Shown here in pieces: positions 25,935 to 33,996 of a stretch of DNA of 53,645 bases. The notes below the pieces were generated by a model. It did no database searches. It saw nothing but the letters and a program-made list of their open reading frames with translations, and had not been told where the DNA came from. How positions within the stretch are numbered: the stretch's first letter is position 1; each line of letters begins with the position of its first letter. The position numbers were made by a program, and so were the translations under genes. The stretch spans positions 1 to 53,645 of the forward strand of contig SHYW01000025.1 of assembly GCA_009692615.1 (NCBI GenBank). The letters are read 5' to 3'. Source of the DNA: Deltaproteobacteria bacterium. Its GTDB lineage: Bacteria > Desulfobacterota > Binatia > UBA9968.

Positions 25935-26978
25935 ATGAAAACGATATGGCAGAGATCGCTTCGGTCGCTAACTTTGAGCCTAGCTCTCCTGTCGCTCACT
26001 GTCTGCTGGGCGGCGGCTCAAGATTTCTACAAAGACAAAACCATGCGCTTCATCGTCGGCCAAGCCGCCGGCGGCGGCTACGATACTTATGGGCGCACCC
26101 TGGCGCGTTACATAGGCAAATATATTCCCGGTAACCCAACAACGTTGGTCGACAATATGACTGGAGCCGGCAGCCTGGTGCTGGCGAATTATCTCTACAA
26201 CAACGCCAAGCCCGACGGCCTGACGGTCGGCATTTGGAACAGCGCGCTGGTTTTCAACCAGGTCATGGGCGACCGCAACGTCAAGTTTGACGCGCGCAAG
26301 TTCGGCTGGTTGGGCGCGCCGAGCAAGAGCGTGCCGGTCTGTTTGATCATGGGTTTCGCTGGACCCAAGACGATGGATGAAATCGTCAAGTCAGGAAAAA
26401 CCTTGCGCATGGGCGGCACCGGTCCGGGCTCGCACAGCATCGACATGCCGCTGTTGTTGAACAAGATGGTCGGCAGCAAATTTGCCGTGGTGTCGGGCTA
26501 CCAAGGCACGGCACAAATCAAGATCGCCTTGCAGCGCCGCGAGGTCGACGGCCACTGCACCAACTGGGACTCAGTCTTGGCAACGCAAAAGGATCTGCTC
26601 GACGGCAAAGGCGATGAGCGTTTGATCCCGTTTATCCTTCACGCCCGGGTGCCCGAAACCGAAGCCAAAGGCGTAACGCTCATTGCCGAAGCGATCAAAG
26701 ACGAAAACCATTTGCGCGCCTATCGCGCGTACATGGCGCAGATGGAATACTCGCGGCCGTTGACAATCGCGCCCAACACCCCAAAGGAGCGCTTGGCGAT
26801 CCTCCGCCAAGCCTTCAAGGCGACCCTGGCCGATGGAGATTTTCTTACGCAAGCCAATAAGCTAAAACTCGACATCAATTATGTCTCCGGCGAAGAAAGC
26901 GAAAAGTGGGTCGCCGAAGTGCTGTCGCTGCCGCCCAAGATGAAAGAAGAGCTGAAATATTTATCGCCGGTGCAATGA
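25935..26978 (+). CDS. Tripartite tricarboxylate transporter binding protein (TctC/Bug family)
   Basis: This 347-residue exported protein has a signal peptide (SLTLSLALLSLTVCWAAA), then DFYKDKTMRFIVGQAAGGGYDTYGRTLARYIGKYIPGNPTTLVDNMTGAGS. The G-rich loop and MTGAGS are hallmarks of Bug-type binding proteins that take up carboxylic acids with TctA/TctB membrane partners. Neither partner is in the window. ATG 25935 fits the signal peptide best; ATG 25917 is an in-frame alternative. A decayed relative lies upstream. Confidence 0.85.
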   Translation: MKTIWQRSLRSLTLSLALLSLTVCWAAAQDFYKDKTMRFIVGQAAGGGYDTYGRTLARYIGKYIPGNPTTLVDNMTGAGSLVLANYLYNNAKPDGLTVGIWNSALVFNQVMGDRNVKFDARKFGWLGAPSKSVPVCLIMGFAGPKTMDEIVKSGKTLRMGGTGPGSHSIDMPLLLNKMVGSKFAVVSGYQGTAQIKIALQRREVDGHCTNWDSVLATQKDLLDGKGDERLIPFILHARVPETEAKGVTLIAEAIKDENHLRAYRAYMAQMEYSRPLTIAPNTPKERLAILRQAFKATLADGDFLTQANKLKLDINYVSGEESEKWVAEVLSLPPKMKEELKYLSPVQ

Positions 26979-27013
26979 TGAACGTCCCGAGCTTAGGAGA
27001 AAGAAACCTCTCA

Positions 27014-27085
27014 CCACGAAGCACACGAAGTTCTAGCGGCAAGGCGAGCCTTGCCCTCCTTACGAACCCTTCGCGTCCTTCGTGG
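27014..27085. repeat. Nested hairpin repeat (CCACGAAG outer, GGCAAGGC inner)
   Basis: Outer arms CCACGAAGCACACGAAG (27014-27030) and its near-complement at 27069-27085 enclose a perfect inner hairpin GGCAAGGC-GA-GCCTTGCC (27038-27055). The same two-layer design recurs at 32485-32565. Confidence 0.8.
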
Positions 27086-27160
27086 GGAACAAATCCGTTT
27101 CAAGCAACGCACGATTCACACAAGAACCTGAATCAGCATCCGAACTAAGGAGAAATCAGA

Positions 27161-28282
27161 ATGGCAAAGAACGGCTTCAAAGCGATGGACTCCGACATGC
27201 ACGTGTTCGAACCGGCGGATTTATGGCAACGCTACATCGACAAGAAATATATCGACCGCGCGCCCAAAGGATTGAACCGCGCCTTCCGCGACCTCGGCGT
27301 CGAAGTCGAAGGCAAAGTGATGCCGATCCCGCGCCAACCGGAAAACCCCGCGCTGGCGAAATACCGCCAGGATTTTTTCCAGGAGAAATACGGCGAGGCC
27401 GGCAAACGCAACTTCGACGGCGTATCGCAGCTCCAAGCGATGGATAACGAAGGCCTCGATGTCGCGTTTCTATTTCCGACTCGCGCGCTCACCGTGCTCG
27501 GCATCGACGGCCTCGATCCCGACTTCGCCACCGCCATCGCGCGCGCTTACAACGACTGGCTGCACGACTTCGCCCAGGCCGATCCCAAGCGCATGTTCGG
27601 CATCACCATGGTCGCGCCCCACGACATCAGCGGATCGATTGAAGAGATCCGCCGCACCGTAAAAGACTACGGCTTCCGCGGCATCTTTCTCCGGCCCAAC
27701 CACGTCAACAATAAAAAATGGAGCGATCCCTACTACGATCCGTTGTGGGCCGAGTGCGAGAAGTTGAATCTACCGGTGGGCTTCCACGAAGCCGGCCGGG
27801 TTTATCTACCGCAGCCGGCGTTCTTTCACATCTGCTCGACCTTCTCGATGTTCAACACCTTCGGCTTTCCCTTCGCCAACATGCTCGCCTGCGGCGATAT
27901 GATCTTTGGCGGCGTGATGGAACGTTTTCCAAAAATAAAAGTCGCCTTTCTGGAAGGCAACTGCTCCTGGGTGCCGTGGCTGCTCTGGCGCATGGGCGAA
28001 TACGCCGAAACCACCGGCGTGGCGGAATATCCCGAGCTAACGATGACGCCGCTGGAATACTTCCAACGCAACTGCTACGGCGCCGTCGAATGCGACGAAA
28101 TCACCGCCAAACACATTCCCGAGTACGGCCTCGAAGACAACATGGTCTTCTCCACCGACTACCCCCACCTGGACGTCAAATATCCCCACGCCATCGACAC
28201 GTTCTTAAAGCAACCCTTCACCGAACAAATGAAACGCAAATGGTTGTGGGACAACTGCGCCAAGATGTATAATTTCGGATAG
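27161..28282 (+). CDS. Amidohydrolase family 2 (diverged paralogue)
   Basis: This 373-residue protein is a third amidohydrolase-2 enzyme, more distant from the other two. The metal motif reads MDSDMHVFEP. Later family segments are VGFHEAGRVYLP, FLEGNCSWVPWLLWRM and MVFSTDYPHLD, the last providing the catalytic aspartate. CTAAGGAG lies a few bases before the ATG. It stands 182 bases after the TctC gene on the same strand and may act on its ligand. It ends eight nt before the left inverted repeat of the GxxExxY element. Confidence 0.88.
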   Translation: MAKNGFKAMDSDMHVFEPADLWQRYIDKKYIDRAPKGLNRAFRDLGVEVEGKVMPIPRQPENPALAKYRQDFFQEKYGEAGKRNFDGVSQLQAMDNEGLDVAFLFPTRALTVLGIDGLDPDFATAIARAYNDWLHDFAQADPKRMFGITMVAPHDISGSIEEIRRTVKDYGFRGIFLRPNHVNNKKWSDPYYDPLWAECEKLNLPVGFHEAGRVYLPQPAFFHICSTFSMFNTFGFPFANMLACGDMIFGGVMERFPKIKVAFLEGNCSWVPWLLWRMGEYAETTGVAEYPELTMTPLEYFQRNCYGAVECDEITAKHIPEYGLEDNMVFSTDYPHLDVKYPHAIDTFLKQPFTEQMKRKWLWDNCAKMYNFG

Positions 28283-28290
28283 GATGTGAA

Positions 28291-28783
28291 TGGCCGCAAA
28301 GAACGCAAAGTACACAAAATAATATTCGCTAAGGCCTCGGCGTGAGTCACTTTAAGGAGCGTTGACGATTCAGATACTGCGACCAGACAAACTTACGAAT
28401 TTCAAACCTGGACGAACCGAAGTTCAACAATAATCCATGTTCGAGTTTGGCCGAACGAAGATAACCAAGGATTTGAGCTTCATGTTCCAGAGCGAGCGCT
28501 CTGCCAGCCTTGATCTCGACAATCAGCACGCTTTCCACCAGCAGGTCAGCGTAATATTCGCCGAGTAGAGTTCCATCCTCATCGTAGACGTTTAAGGGAT
28601 GTTGCGGTTCGACGACAATGTTGGCCTTGCGCAAACGATGCACCAGCGCAGCTTCGTAAACTCTTTCCAGATGTCCCGGCCCCAGATACACATGAATATC
28701 ATAGGCAATTTGCCGCACTCGATCGCACAAGTGCTTGACCTCATCCTCCGTCATTTTTGTGACCTTTGCGTTCTTTGCGGCCA
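28291..28783. mobile_element. Candidate element: GxxExxY gene enclosed by 29-bp inverted repeats
   Basis: The left arm at 28291-28319 begins TGGCCGCAAAGAACGCAAAG and continues to CACAAAA. The right arm (28755-28783, minus strand) is the same except for two adjacent mismatches, so 27 of 29 match. The 493-bp unit holds exactly one gene, a GxxExxY nuclease-fold protein. It sits between two convergent genes that each end in TAG just outside the arms. I see no target-site duplication. Mobility is inference; the inverted repeats and the enclosed gene are directly visible. Confidence 0.55.
28347..28754 (-). CDS. GxxExxY protein (PD-(D/E)XK nuclease superfamily)
   Basis: This 135-residue protein carries the naming motif G27-H-L-E30-R-V-Y33. 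A nuclease-like core follows: D70 in EYYADLLV, E80-I-K82 in IVEIKA, and Q94 in HEAQILGYL. Together these form the PD-(D/E)XK pattern, so a metal-dependent DNase activity is expected, though the family has no proven role. The ATG at 28754 starts right after the right inverted repeat, which supplies an AAAGG ribosome-binding site. The frame also stays open upstream through the repeat from a TTG at 28784. Four-helix and restriction partners are absent. Confidence 0.85.
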   Translation of the reverse strand: MTEDEVKHLCDRVRQIAYDIHVYLGPGHLERVYEAALVHRLRKANIVVEPQHPLNVYDEDGTLLGEYYADLLVESVLIVEIKAGRALALEHEAQILGYLRSAKLEHGLLLNFGSSRFEIRKFVWSQYLNRQRSLK

Positions 28784-28795
28784 ACCTTCCGAATC

Positions 28796-29557
28796 CTAAA
28801 TCTCCGCGATCACCGGGGCGTGATCGGAAGGCCTCTCCTTGGCGCGGAAGTCGCGGTCGACGGTGCAGCTCTTACAGCCTTTGGCGAGTTCCGGCGATAG
28901 CAGGATGTGGTCGATGCGCCCGCCGAGGTTTCGTTTGAAACCGTTCATGCGGTAATCCCACCAACTGTAAGACTTCTCCGGCTGTTCAAACATGCGAAAG
29001 CTATCAGTCAAGCCCAGGGCGATCATGTCCTTGAACGCGGCTTTCTCCGGTTCGCTGAATAGCACTTTGCCGGTCCAAAACTTGGGATCGTAGACGTCGC
29101 GATCTTCCGGCGCGATGTTGTAGTCGCCCAGCAATGCTAATTTTGGATACTTGGCCATTTCCTGTTTCAACCAGACGATCAGGCGCATGAGCCAATCGAG
29201 CTTGTACTTGTACTTGTCCGATTCGACGCTCTCACCGTTGGGAATGTAAACACAAATCACCCGCACGCCGTTGACCGTCGCGGCGATCACCCGGCGCTGG
29301 GGATCGTCGAAGTCGGGAATCCCCATGCTTGTGTCCATCGCGGCCATGGGCGACAGAATCGCCACGCCGTTGTAAGTTTTCTGTCCGGAAAACACCGCTT
29401 GATAACCGGCCGCGTTGATTTCCGCTATCGGAAACTTTGGATCATCGAGTTTAAGCTCCTGCAAGCACAACGCATCGGGCTTATGCGCGGCAAGGAATTC
29501 CAATACATGGGGCAGTCTAACGTTGAGCGAGTTTACGTTCCAAGTCGCCAGTTTCAT
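28796..29557 (-). CDS. xthA: Exodeoxyribonuclease III
   Basis: This 253-residue AP endonuclease/3'-5' exonuclease of base-excision repair has the ExoIII signatures: MKLATWNVNSLNVRLP, CLQELKLDD (metal-binding Glu), GDYNIAPEDRDVYDP (catalytic Asp and Asn), SYSWWDYR, RIDHILLS and SDHAPV (catalytic His). It is full length. It lies immediately upstream of the GxxExxY gene on the same strand and ends 12 nt from that element's arm. Confidence 0.95.
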   Translation of the reverse strand: MKLATWNVNSLNVRLPHVLEFLAAHKPDALCLQELKLDDPKFPIAEINAAGYQAVFSGQKTYNGVAILSPMAAMDTSMGIPDFDDPQRRVIAATVNGVRVICVYIPNGESVESDKYKYKLDWLMRLIVWLKQEMAKYPKLALLGDYNIAPEDRDVYDPKFWTGKVLFSEPEKAAFKDMIALGLTDSFRMFEQPEKSYSWWDYRMNGFKRNLGGRIDHILLSPELAKGCKSCTVDRDFRAKERPSDHAPVIAEI

Positions 29558-29593
29558 AAGTGCCTTTCTTGGTTAGGAGAGCGTTCGGTGAAA

Positions 29594-29999
29594 TTACTTC
29601 TTGACCACCAACGACTCCAGCCAGGGCTCGAACTCGTTGATTTTTTTCTTGTGCTCTTCCAAGCCGGTGAATAGATATTGCCGCTTGGGATCGAGCAAGA
29701 ATTCCGGTTCGACGATGCCCTCTTTGGGTATGTCGATGCGCAGCGAATTTTCCTTAGTGTACGCGGACTTTCGGATATGCTTTTGGAACAATTTCGCCGT
29801 AGAGCATCTCCTGATCCCGCCCGCGCGGACCGTAGACGACCAGCTGGCCTTCTTTCTCAACCGCTTTAACAGTGGAATCCCAATCGACTTTCCAGTTAGC
29901 AGGAGCTTGGGCGGCAAAGCTCGACGCAGCGGCGCAGAAAAACACTAACAGCGGCAATCGAGCCGTGCGTCTGCTCGACGCTTTGAGCAACCTTCGCAT
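29594..29999 (-). pseudogene. Internally deleted iron-type SBP gene
   Basis: The 5' part encodes a signal peptide and start of a binding protein (LPLLVFFCAAASSFAAQAPANWKVDWDSTVKAVEKEGQLVVYGPRG) that parallels the intact gene just upstream. Near 29755-29765 the frame breaks, and a second frame continues directly with SLRIDIPKEGIVEPEFLLDP...EPWLESLVVKK, equivalent to that gene's C terminus. The middle, well over 200 codons, is gone. This is a decayed tandem copy, not two small genes. Confidence 0.8.
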
Positions 30000-30021
30000 C
30001 AAGACGATAAATTGCGCCACG

Positions 30022-31257
30022 TTATTTTTTACCCGCCTGCGCCAAGGCATCCTCCACCACTTTAAGCACCGGCTTCATCGCCAGCCATTGATCGGTGTCC
30101 AAATATTTTACTCCGTCAATGCGCCGGCTCTTGGGATCGACGTCGTCTTTGTTGATATCGATGCGCAACGAATCCGGCGAGCCTTCGTCCGCCTTGCCCA
30201 AGGCTTTCTGAAAGTTTAGCTGGCCGTCGCGCGACAAAAACCAATTGATAAACAGCTTCGCCGCATTGGGATGGGGCGCTTGATTGACGTAGGTGAGCGT
30301 CGCCTGCCCAGCGCTCAAACCCGCGCCTTCTTTCATGCGGCCGAAGGTATTGACCGGCAGACCTAGCGCGTTTGCTTTGTCGATATCCTCGCACCAAAAA
30401 CAGATCGGAAATTTTCCCGTCGCCAACCAATCCAAACCCTGACGCCGGTCGCGAAACAAAGTGATGTCCATTTCGGCGAACAGTTTGCGCACGAACTCCG
30501 GTCCCATCTCGGGATGATAATAAAATAGCCGAATCGCGCTGCCGCCGGTGCCCGGCAAGCGAATGTCGCGCACGAGGAGTTTCCCCTTCCACTTGGCCTG
30601 GAGAAAATCCCAGAACGAGGAGAACTCTTTGGGCCGAATCGCTTGAGTATTGTAGGAAATCTGGCCGTGCTGCGCCGAAGCGACATAGCGGAACAAAAAT
30701 TTCTTCTCCGGGTCGCTGTAGAAATGTTTGCCCTGCCACCATTTGGACTCGTCGACAACTTCGGGGAGCAGCAGCACTGGCTTGATCGGCTCCAAATATT
30801 TCGCCTCCATGAAATCATAGCTGCGCAGCACGCCGACCATGAAAACATCGGCGAGATTCTTGCCGGCGCGCCGCTCCAGATCGTTCTCCACGCCGCTGAC
30901 AATCGTCAGCTTGACGCCAGGAAAAGCTTTTTCAAAAGCGCCCGAACTGAGCACCGGAACGTAGGTGCTGTGCACGTAGACCGTGACTTGCCCCTCCGCC
31001 TTTGCTCCCTGAACAATCTTCTCCCACTCTTGCTGCCAAGCCGGACGCGCTTCACCAGCATGAGTTTGAGGAATGCCAATAATGATGGCTATGAGCATCC
31101 AGGCAAAAAAGCGTAAAGTGAAAACATCCCCCTTTGAAAAAGGGGGACAGAGGGGGATTTTCTTCGGCGCGCGCAGAGAAATCCCCCCTCGCCCTCCTTT
31201 TTCAAAGGGGGGAATAAGAGCAAACACGTCAGCTGACATAGACAATATTCGGCACAT
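30022..31257 (-). CDS. Iron-type/AfuA-like ABC solute-binding protein
   Basis: The body (WEKIVQGAKAEGQVTVYVHSTYVPVLSSGAFEKAFPGVKLTIVSG...ADVFMVGVL, then NWFLSRDGQLNFQKALG) matches periplasmic binding proteins of the ferric-iron/AfuA class. The start is uncertain. A hydrophobic export segment (LRFFAWMLIAIIIGIPQTHA) begins near 31122. The frame upstream is encoded by an inverted repeat (31128-31211), giving PPFEKGGRGG and PPFSKG-like peptide. The shortest start, ATG 31098, leaves a signal peptide without its basic end. The longest, ATG 31257, overlaps the Rieske gene by 29 nt. The repeat has probably replaced the native start. Confidence 0.75.
   Translation of the reverse strand: MCRILSMSADVFALIPPFEKGGRGGISLRAPKKIPLCPPFSKGDVFTLRFFAWMLIAIIIGIPQTHAGEARPAWQQEWEKIVQGAKAEGQVTVYVHSTYVPVLSSGAFEKAFPGVKLTIVSGVENDLERRAGKNLADVFMVGVLRSYDFMEAKYLEPIKPVLLLPEVVDESKWWQGKHFYSDPEKKFLFRYVASAQHGQISYNTQAIRPKEFSSFWDFLQAKWKGKLLVRDIRLPGTGGSAIRLFYYHPEMGPEFVRKLFAEMDITLFRDRRQGLDWLATGKFPICFWCEDIDKANALGLPVNTFGRMKEGAGLSAGQATLTYVNQAPHPNAAKLFINWFLSRDGQLNFQKALGKADEGSPDSLRIDINKDDVDPKSRRIDGVKYLDTDQWLAMKPVLKVVEDALAQAGKK
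31128..31211. repeat. Inverted repeat CCCCCTTTGAAAAAGG at the SBP 5' end
   Basis: The 33-nt arms at 31128-31160 and 31179-31211 match except for a few G/A-type changes. They carry the words CCCCCTTTGAAAAAGG and GGGGGATTT, with an 18-nt GC-rich loop. The repeat lies inside the open frame of the minus-strand SBP gene. Confidence 0.85.
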
Positions 31258-32416
31258 AATCGCGCAGCTCCTCTGCCTTCACCAATCTTTCGATCACATC
31301 GACGTGCACCAGACGATTTTGCGCCGGATCCAGAATCAAGTTGGCGGGTTCTTCACCGAGCAGAGATTGTTCGACGACATTTTTCCAAAGCTTGCGCACC
31401 AAGATCACGCCGCGATCGGAGAAGCCGAGATGTTCAAGTGAGCGATCCACCAGCGCGCCTTGGCCAACTTGGGCGGCGTTGTCTTGGCCGTTGATACTCG
31501 CCATGTCCCACTGCCGGCGCGTGCCGCGCATGAGCAGCTGCGGTTTGGGCCGCGCCTGTTTTTCCTGATTGCCGCGTTTGCCTTGGGCGTGGGGAAAAAA
31601 TCGCAAAGTGATCGAACGCGTGTTGTAGTCGTCGATGGGCATGCGCCAGGAGACATCGACCATCTCGGCCAAGGGATCGCCGGGCAACGTGCCGCCATGA
31701 TGCACCACCATGATCGGCGGCACGTAGGCCACTTCGCGATGCCACTCGGTGCCGGCCTCTGGCCCTTTGCGGCGCGCCACGTAATACGCCATGGTCTCGC
31801 TCATGGTCACGTCGAATTCCGGCGTCTCCATCCACTCCGGCGCCGCGGGAAAACCATCAACCGCTCGGCCGTGGAGAATCGTCGCGTGCACTGGATCGAG
31901 GCAATTTTCCAACTGCTGCATGTAATTGCACTCGCGTATGTAACTGGAAAACTGCCGCTCGCCGTCGTCGCGCAAGAGAAAATGATAGTTAGGCAATTCC
32001 GGCGCAACGCCTTGCCCCATGTAAGCCCAGATCATGCCGCCGAGTTCGCGCACGGGATAAGCTATTAAGCGAATCTTGTCTTTGAAATTACTCTCCGGCG
32101 GTTCCCCCGGCTGTTCCAAACAGCGGCCTTGCACATCGAACACCCAGCCATGATAGCAGCAGCGAATCCCTCCGGCTTCGATCCAACCGTAGTCGAGCGA
32201 TGTGCCGCGATGCGGGCAGTTGGGCTGGGTCAATCCAACCTGGCCAAATTCATCGCGGAACAAAAGCAAATCTTCGCCGAGCCAACGAACCAACTTGGGC
32301 GCGGTCGCATCGATCTCGCTGGACAAACCGACAGGCAGCCAATATTTTCGCAGCGTCTCCCCCGCCGGCGTGCCGGCGCCGACGCGAGTGATCAGTTGGT
32401 TTTCAGATGGATCCAT
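31229..32416 (-). CDS. Rieske ring-hydroxylating oxygenase, alpha subunit
   Basis: This 395-residue oxygenase subunit has the Rieske [2Fe-2S] ligands C67-P-H69 and C86-x2-H89. The mononuclear iron site is N171-x2-D174-x2-H177-x4-H182 in NCLDPVHATILHG. The arrangement resembles phthalate 4,5-dioxygenase and related demethylases. It would use electrons from a separate reductase, which is not in the window. It dihydroxylates or O/N-dealkylates aromatic compounds in its family. It lies just upstream of the iron-type SBP gene on the same strand. Confidence 0.93.
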   Translation of the reverse strand: MDPSENQLITRVGAGTPAGETLRKYWLPVGLSSEIDATAPKLVRWLGEDLLLFRDEFGQVGLTQPNCPHRGTSLDYGWIEAGGIRCCYHGWVFDVQGRCLEQPGEPPESNFKDKIRLIAYPVRELGGMIWAYMGQGVAPELPNYHFLLRDDGERQFSSYIRECNYMQQLENCLDPVHATILHGRAVDGFPAAPEWMETPEFDVTMSETMAYYVARRKGPEAGTEWHREVAYVPPIMVVHHGGTLPGDPLAEMVDVSWRMPIDDYNTRSITLRFFPHAQGKRGNQEKQARPKPQLLMRGTRRQWDMASINGQDNAAQVGQGALVDRSLEHLGFSDRGVILVRKLWKNVVEQSLLGEEPANLILDPAQNRLVHVDVIERLVKAEELRDYVPNIVYVS

Positions 32417-32484
32417 TGCAGTGACCTCTTACCGTTCGCATAACTGGTTTATCACGACCTGTCAAAACACCTAAAGAGCGATTA

Positions 32485-32565
32485 ACCACGAAGGCACGAA
32501 GTTGTAGGGGCAAGGCGTGCCTTGCCCTTGCGCTCAAACCTCTCGCGCCCTTTGTGCCTTGGTGA
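32485..32565. repeat. Nested hairpin repeat (ACCACGAAGG outer, GGGCAAGGC inner)
   Basis: The outer left arm ACCACGAAGGCACGAAG (32485-32501) pairs imperfectly with 32550-32565. The inner hairpin GGGCAAGGC-GT-GCCTTGCCC (32508-32527) is perfect. The architecture is the same as at 27014-27085. Confidence 0.8.
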
Positions 32566-32610
32566 TGAGTTAGAGTTTTTCAAGAGTACGTAGGATATGG
32601 TTAGTCCGCG

Positions 32611-32725
32611 AACCGCATCGAGCGACCACCTCTTACCGGCGATGCGGTTCCCTTCGGTCACCACATCCGACAAATCCTCATTGCGAAAGTCAGAGATTCT
32701 TAGGGGCGAAAGATTTATCGCCCCT
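32611..32725. repeat. Two further intergenic hairpins before the Rieske gene
   Basis: The gene-free stretch 32417-32750 holds the nested repeat just listed and two simple perfect stems. One is AACCGCATCG (32611-32620) with CGATGCGGTT (32640-32649). The other is AGGGGCGA (32702-32709) with TCGCCCCT (32718-32725). I see no ORF with a ribosome-binding site here. The second stem could help end the MFS transcript. Confidence 0.6.
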
Positions 32726-32750
32726 GTCCCGATCGACATCAACCGCGACG

Positions 32751-33989
32751 TTATCGATCGAGAGTTTCTTTGCTCACCACGAGTAGCAATGTCGCCGACA
32801 AAAGCAGCAGCGGCGCATAAACTAAAAACGGCACGCCGGGATTGAAGGTGTTGGCTAGATAGCCGCCGATCAACGGGGCCATTCCGCTGCCAAGCTCCGC
32901 CACCGTCCGCCGGAGCGCTTGCAAGCGGCCGCGCACATGAGGCGGCGCGACATCGTAAGTCGAAGTCGCCAGCGAACCGAGTGACAATCCCTGGGCGACA
33001 CCGGAGATTCCGATCAACAACGCCAGTTGGATAAAGCTGCTGGTCAGCGGGATCAGAACAAAGGTCAGCGCCGGAATCGCCGTGCTCGGCACCGTACACC
33101 ATTTGCGGCCGACCCGGTCCATCAAGTATCCGGCGGGAATCATCATGGCGAAAATCACCACGCCGGATATCGTGAACAGCATGCCGACCTGGCTCGGCGA
33201 AAGGTGCATGTAGCGCACGGCGTAGAGCGGCAACATGCTCTGCACGATCATGCGCTGGGACTGATTGACCATGGTGGCGAAGACAATGGAGCTATAGGTC
33301 GATCGTAGGTCCGGACGAATCTCCCGATAGAGCGTCGCGAGCCCGCCGATTCTCTCTCTGAGTCCAACCAAGCCCCAACCTTTCGCGACGCCAACTGCCG
33401 ACGACAAACCATGCGCTTCGCCCGGAGAATTTGCCACGAGCATTCCCAAGAAAACTGACATCACACTGAAGACCGCGTAACCGATAAACGCTGCTTTGTA
33501 GTTAAACAACTCGGTCAACCAGCCGCCGAGAAATGGGCAGAACGCCGCGCCGACGGTGTGCGTGCCGTGCAGGCTGCTGACGATTCGGCCGCGCTGATTG
33601 CTCGGCGCTTGATCGATGGCGGCGATCTCACGCGCCACCGCGCCAAGCGTATCGGTGGCACCCAAAACAAAACCGATCGCCAGCAGCAACAAAAACCACG
33701 GCGCAAACACCGCGCCCAAAGACGCCGCCGCCGCAACCGCTGCGGCACCGACCAAACCAAACCGCGTCCCCTTGCGATCGAGCAGTACGCCGCCGATCAC
33801 CGTCCCCACCATCTTGCCGAAAGCGAACGCCGTGATCACCTGCGCCGCGCCGCCGGCGGAAACGCCGAACTCCCGCGCCAGCCCGGGAATGGTCGGAATA
33901 ATCATCGCCCAAGCGCCGGACAGGAAGGTGCTGACGTAAAGAGCGCCGAGACTGAGCGCCTTGGGGTTATTGCGACTTAAATCAACCAT
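32751..33989 (-). CDS. MFS transporter, copy 2
   Basis: This 412-residue major-facilitator protein should have about twelve membrane spans. Motif-A-like GVLLDRKGTRFGLV lies after helix 2 and its counterpart GYLMDRVGRKW in the second half. ATG 33989 is chosen because homology to the tandem paralogue starts there. The frame upstream to 34046 is encoded by an intergenic repeat and yields an artificial Arg/Ser-rich peptide. The cargo is unknown. Drug or organic-acid transport is typical for such proteins. Confidence 0.88.
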   Translation of the reverse strand: MVDLSRNNPKALSLGALYVSTFLSGAWAMIIPTIPGLAREFGVSAGGAAQVITAFAFGKMVGTVIGGVLLDRKGTRFGLVGAAAVAAAASLGAVFAPWFLLLLAIGFVLGATDTLGAVAREIAAIDQAPSNQRGRIVSSLHGTHTVGAAFCPFLGGWLTELFNYKAAFIGYAVFSVMSVFLGMLVANSPGEAHGLSSAVGVAKGWGLVGLRERIGGLATLYREIRPDLRSTYSSIVFATMVNQSQRMIVQSMLPLYAVRYMHLSPSQVGMLFTISGVVIFAMMIPAGYLMDRVGRKWCTVPSTAIPALTFVLIPLTSSFIQLALLIGISGVAQGLSLGSLATSTYDVAPPHVRGRLQALRRTVAELGSGMAPLIGGYLANTFNPGVPFLVYAPLLLLSATLLLVVSKETLDR

Positions 33990-33996
33990 TCGATAT

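Noticed and set aside
29594-29917. Independent 107-residue protein
   Set aside because: Its C-terminal half is the tail of a deleted SBP and its N-terminal half is an out-of-frame reading of the signal region.
32482-33102. 206-residue ORF overlapping the MFS gene
   Set aside because: Frame-shadow of the MFS gene joined to repeat sequence, with no family resemblance.
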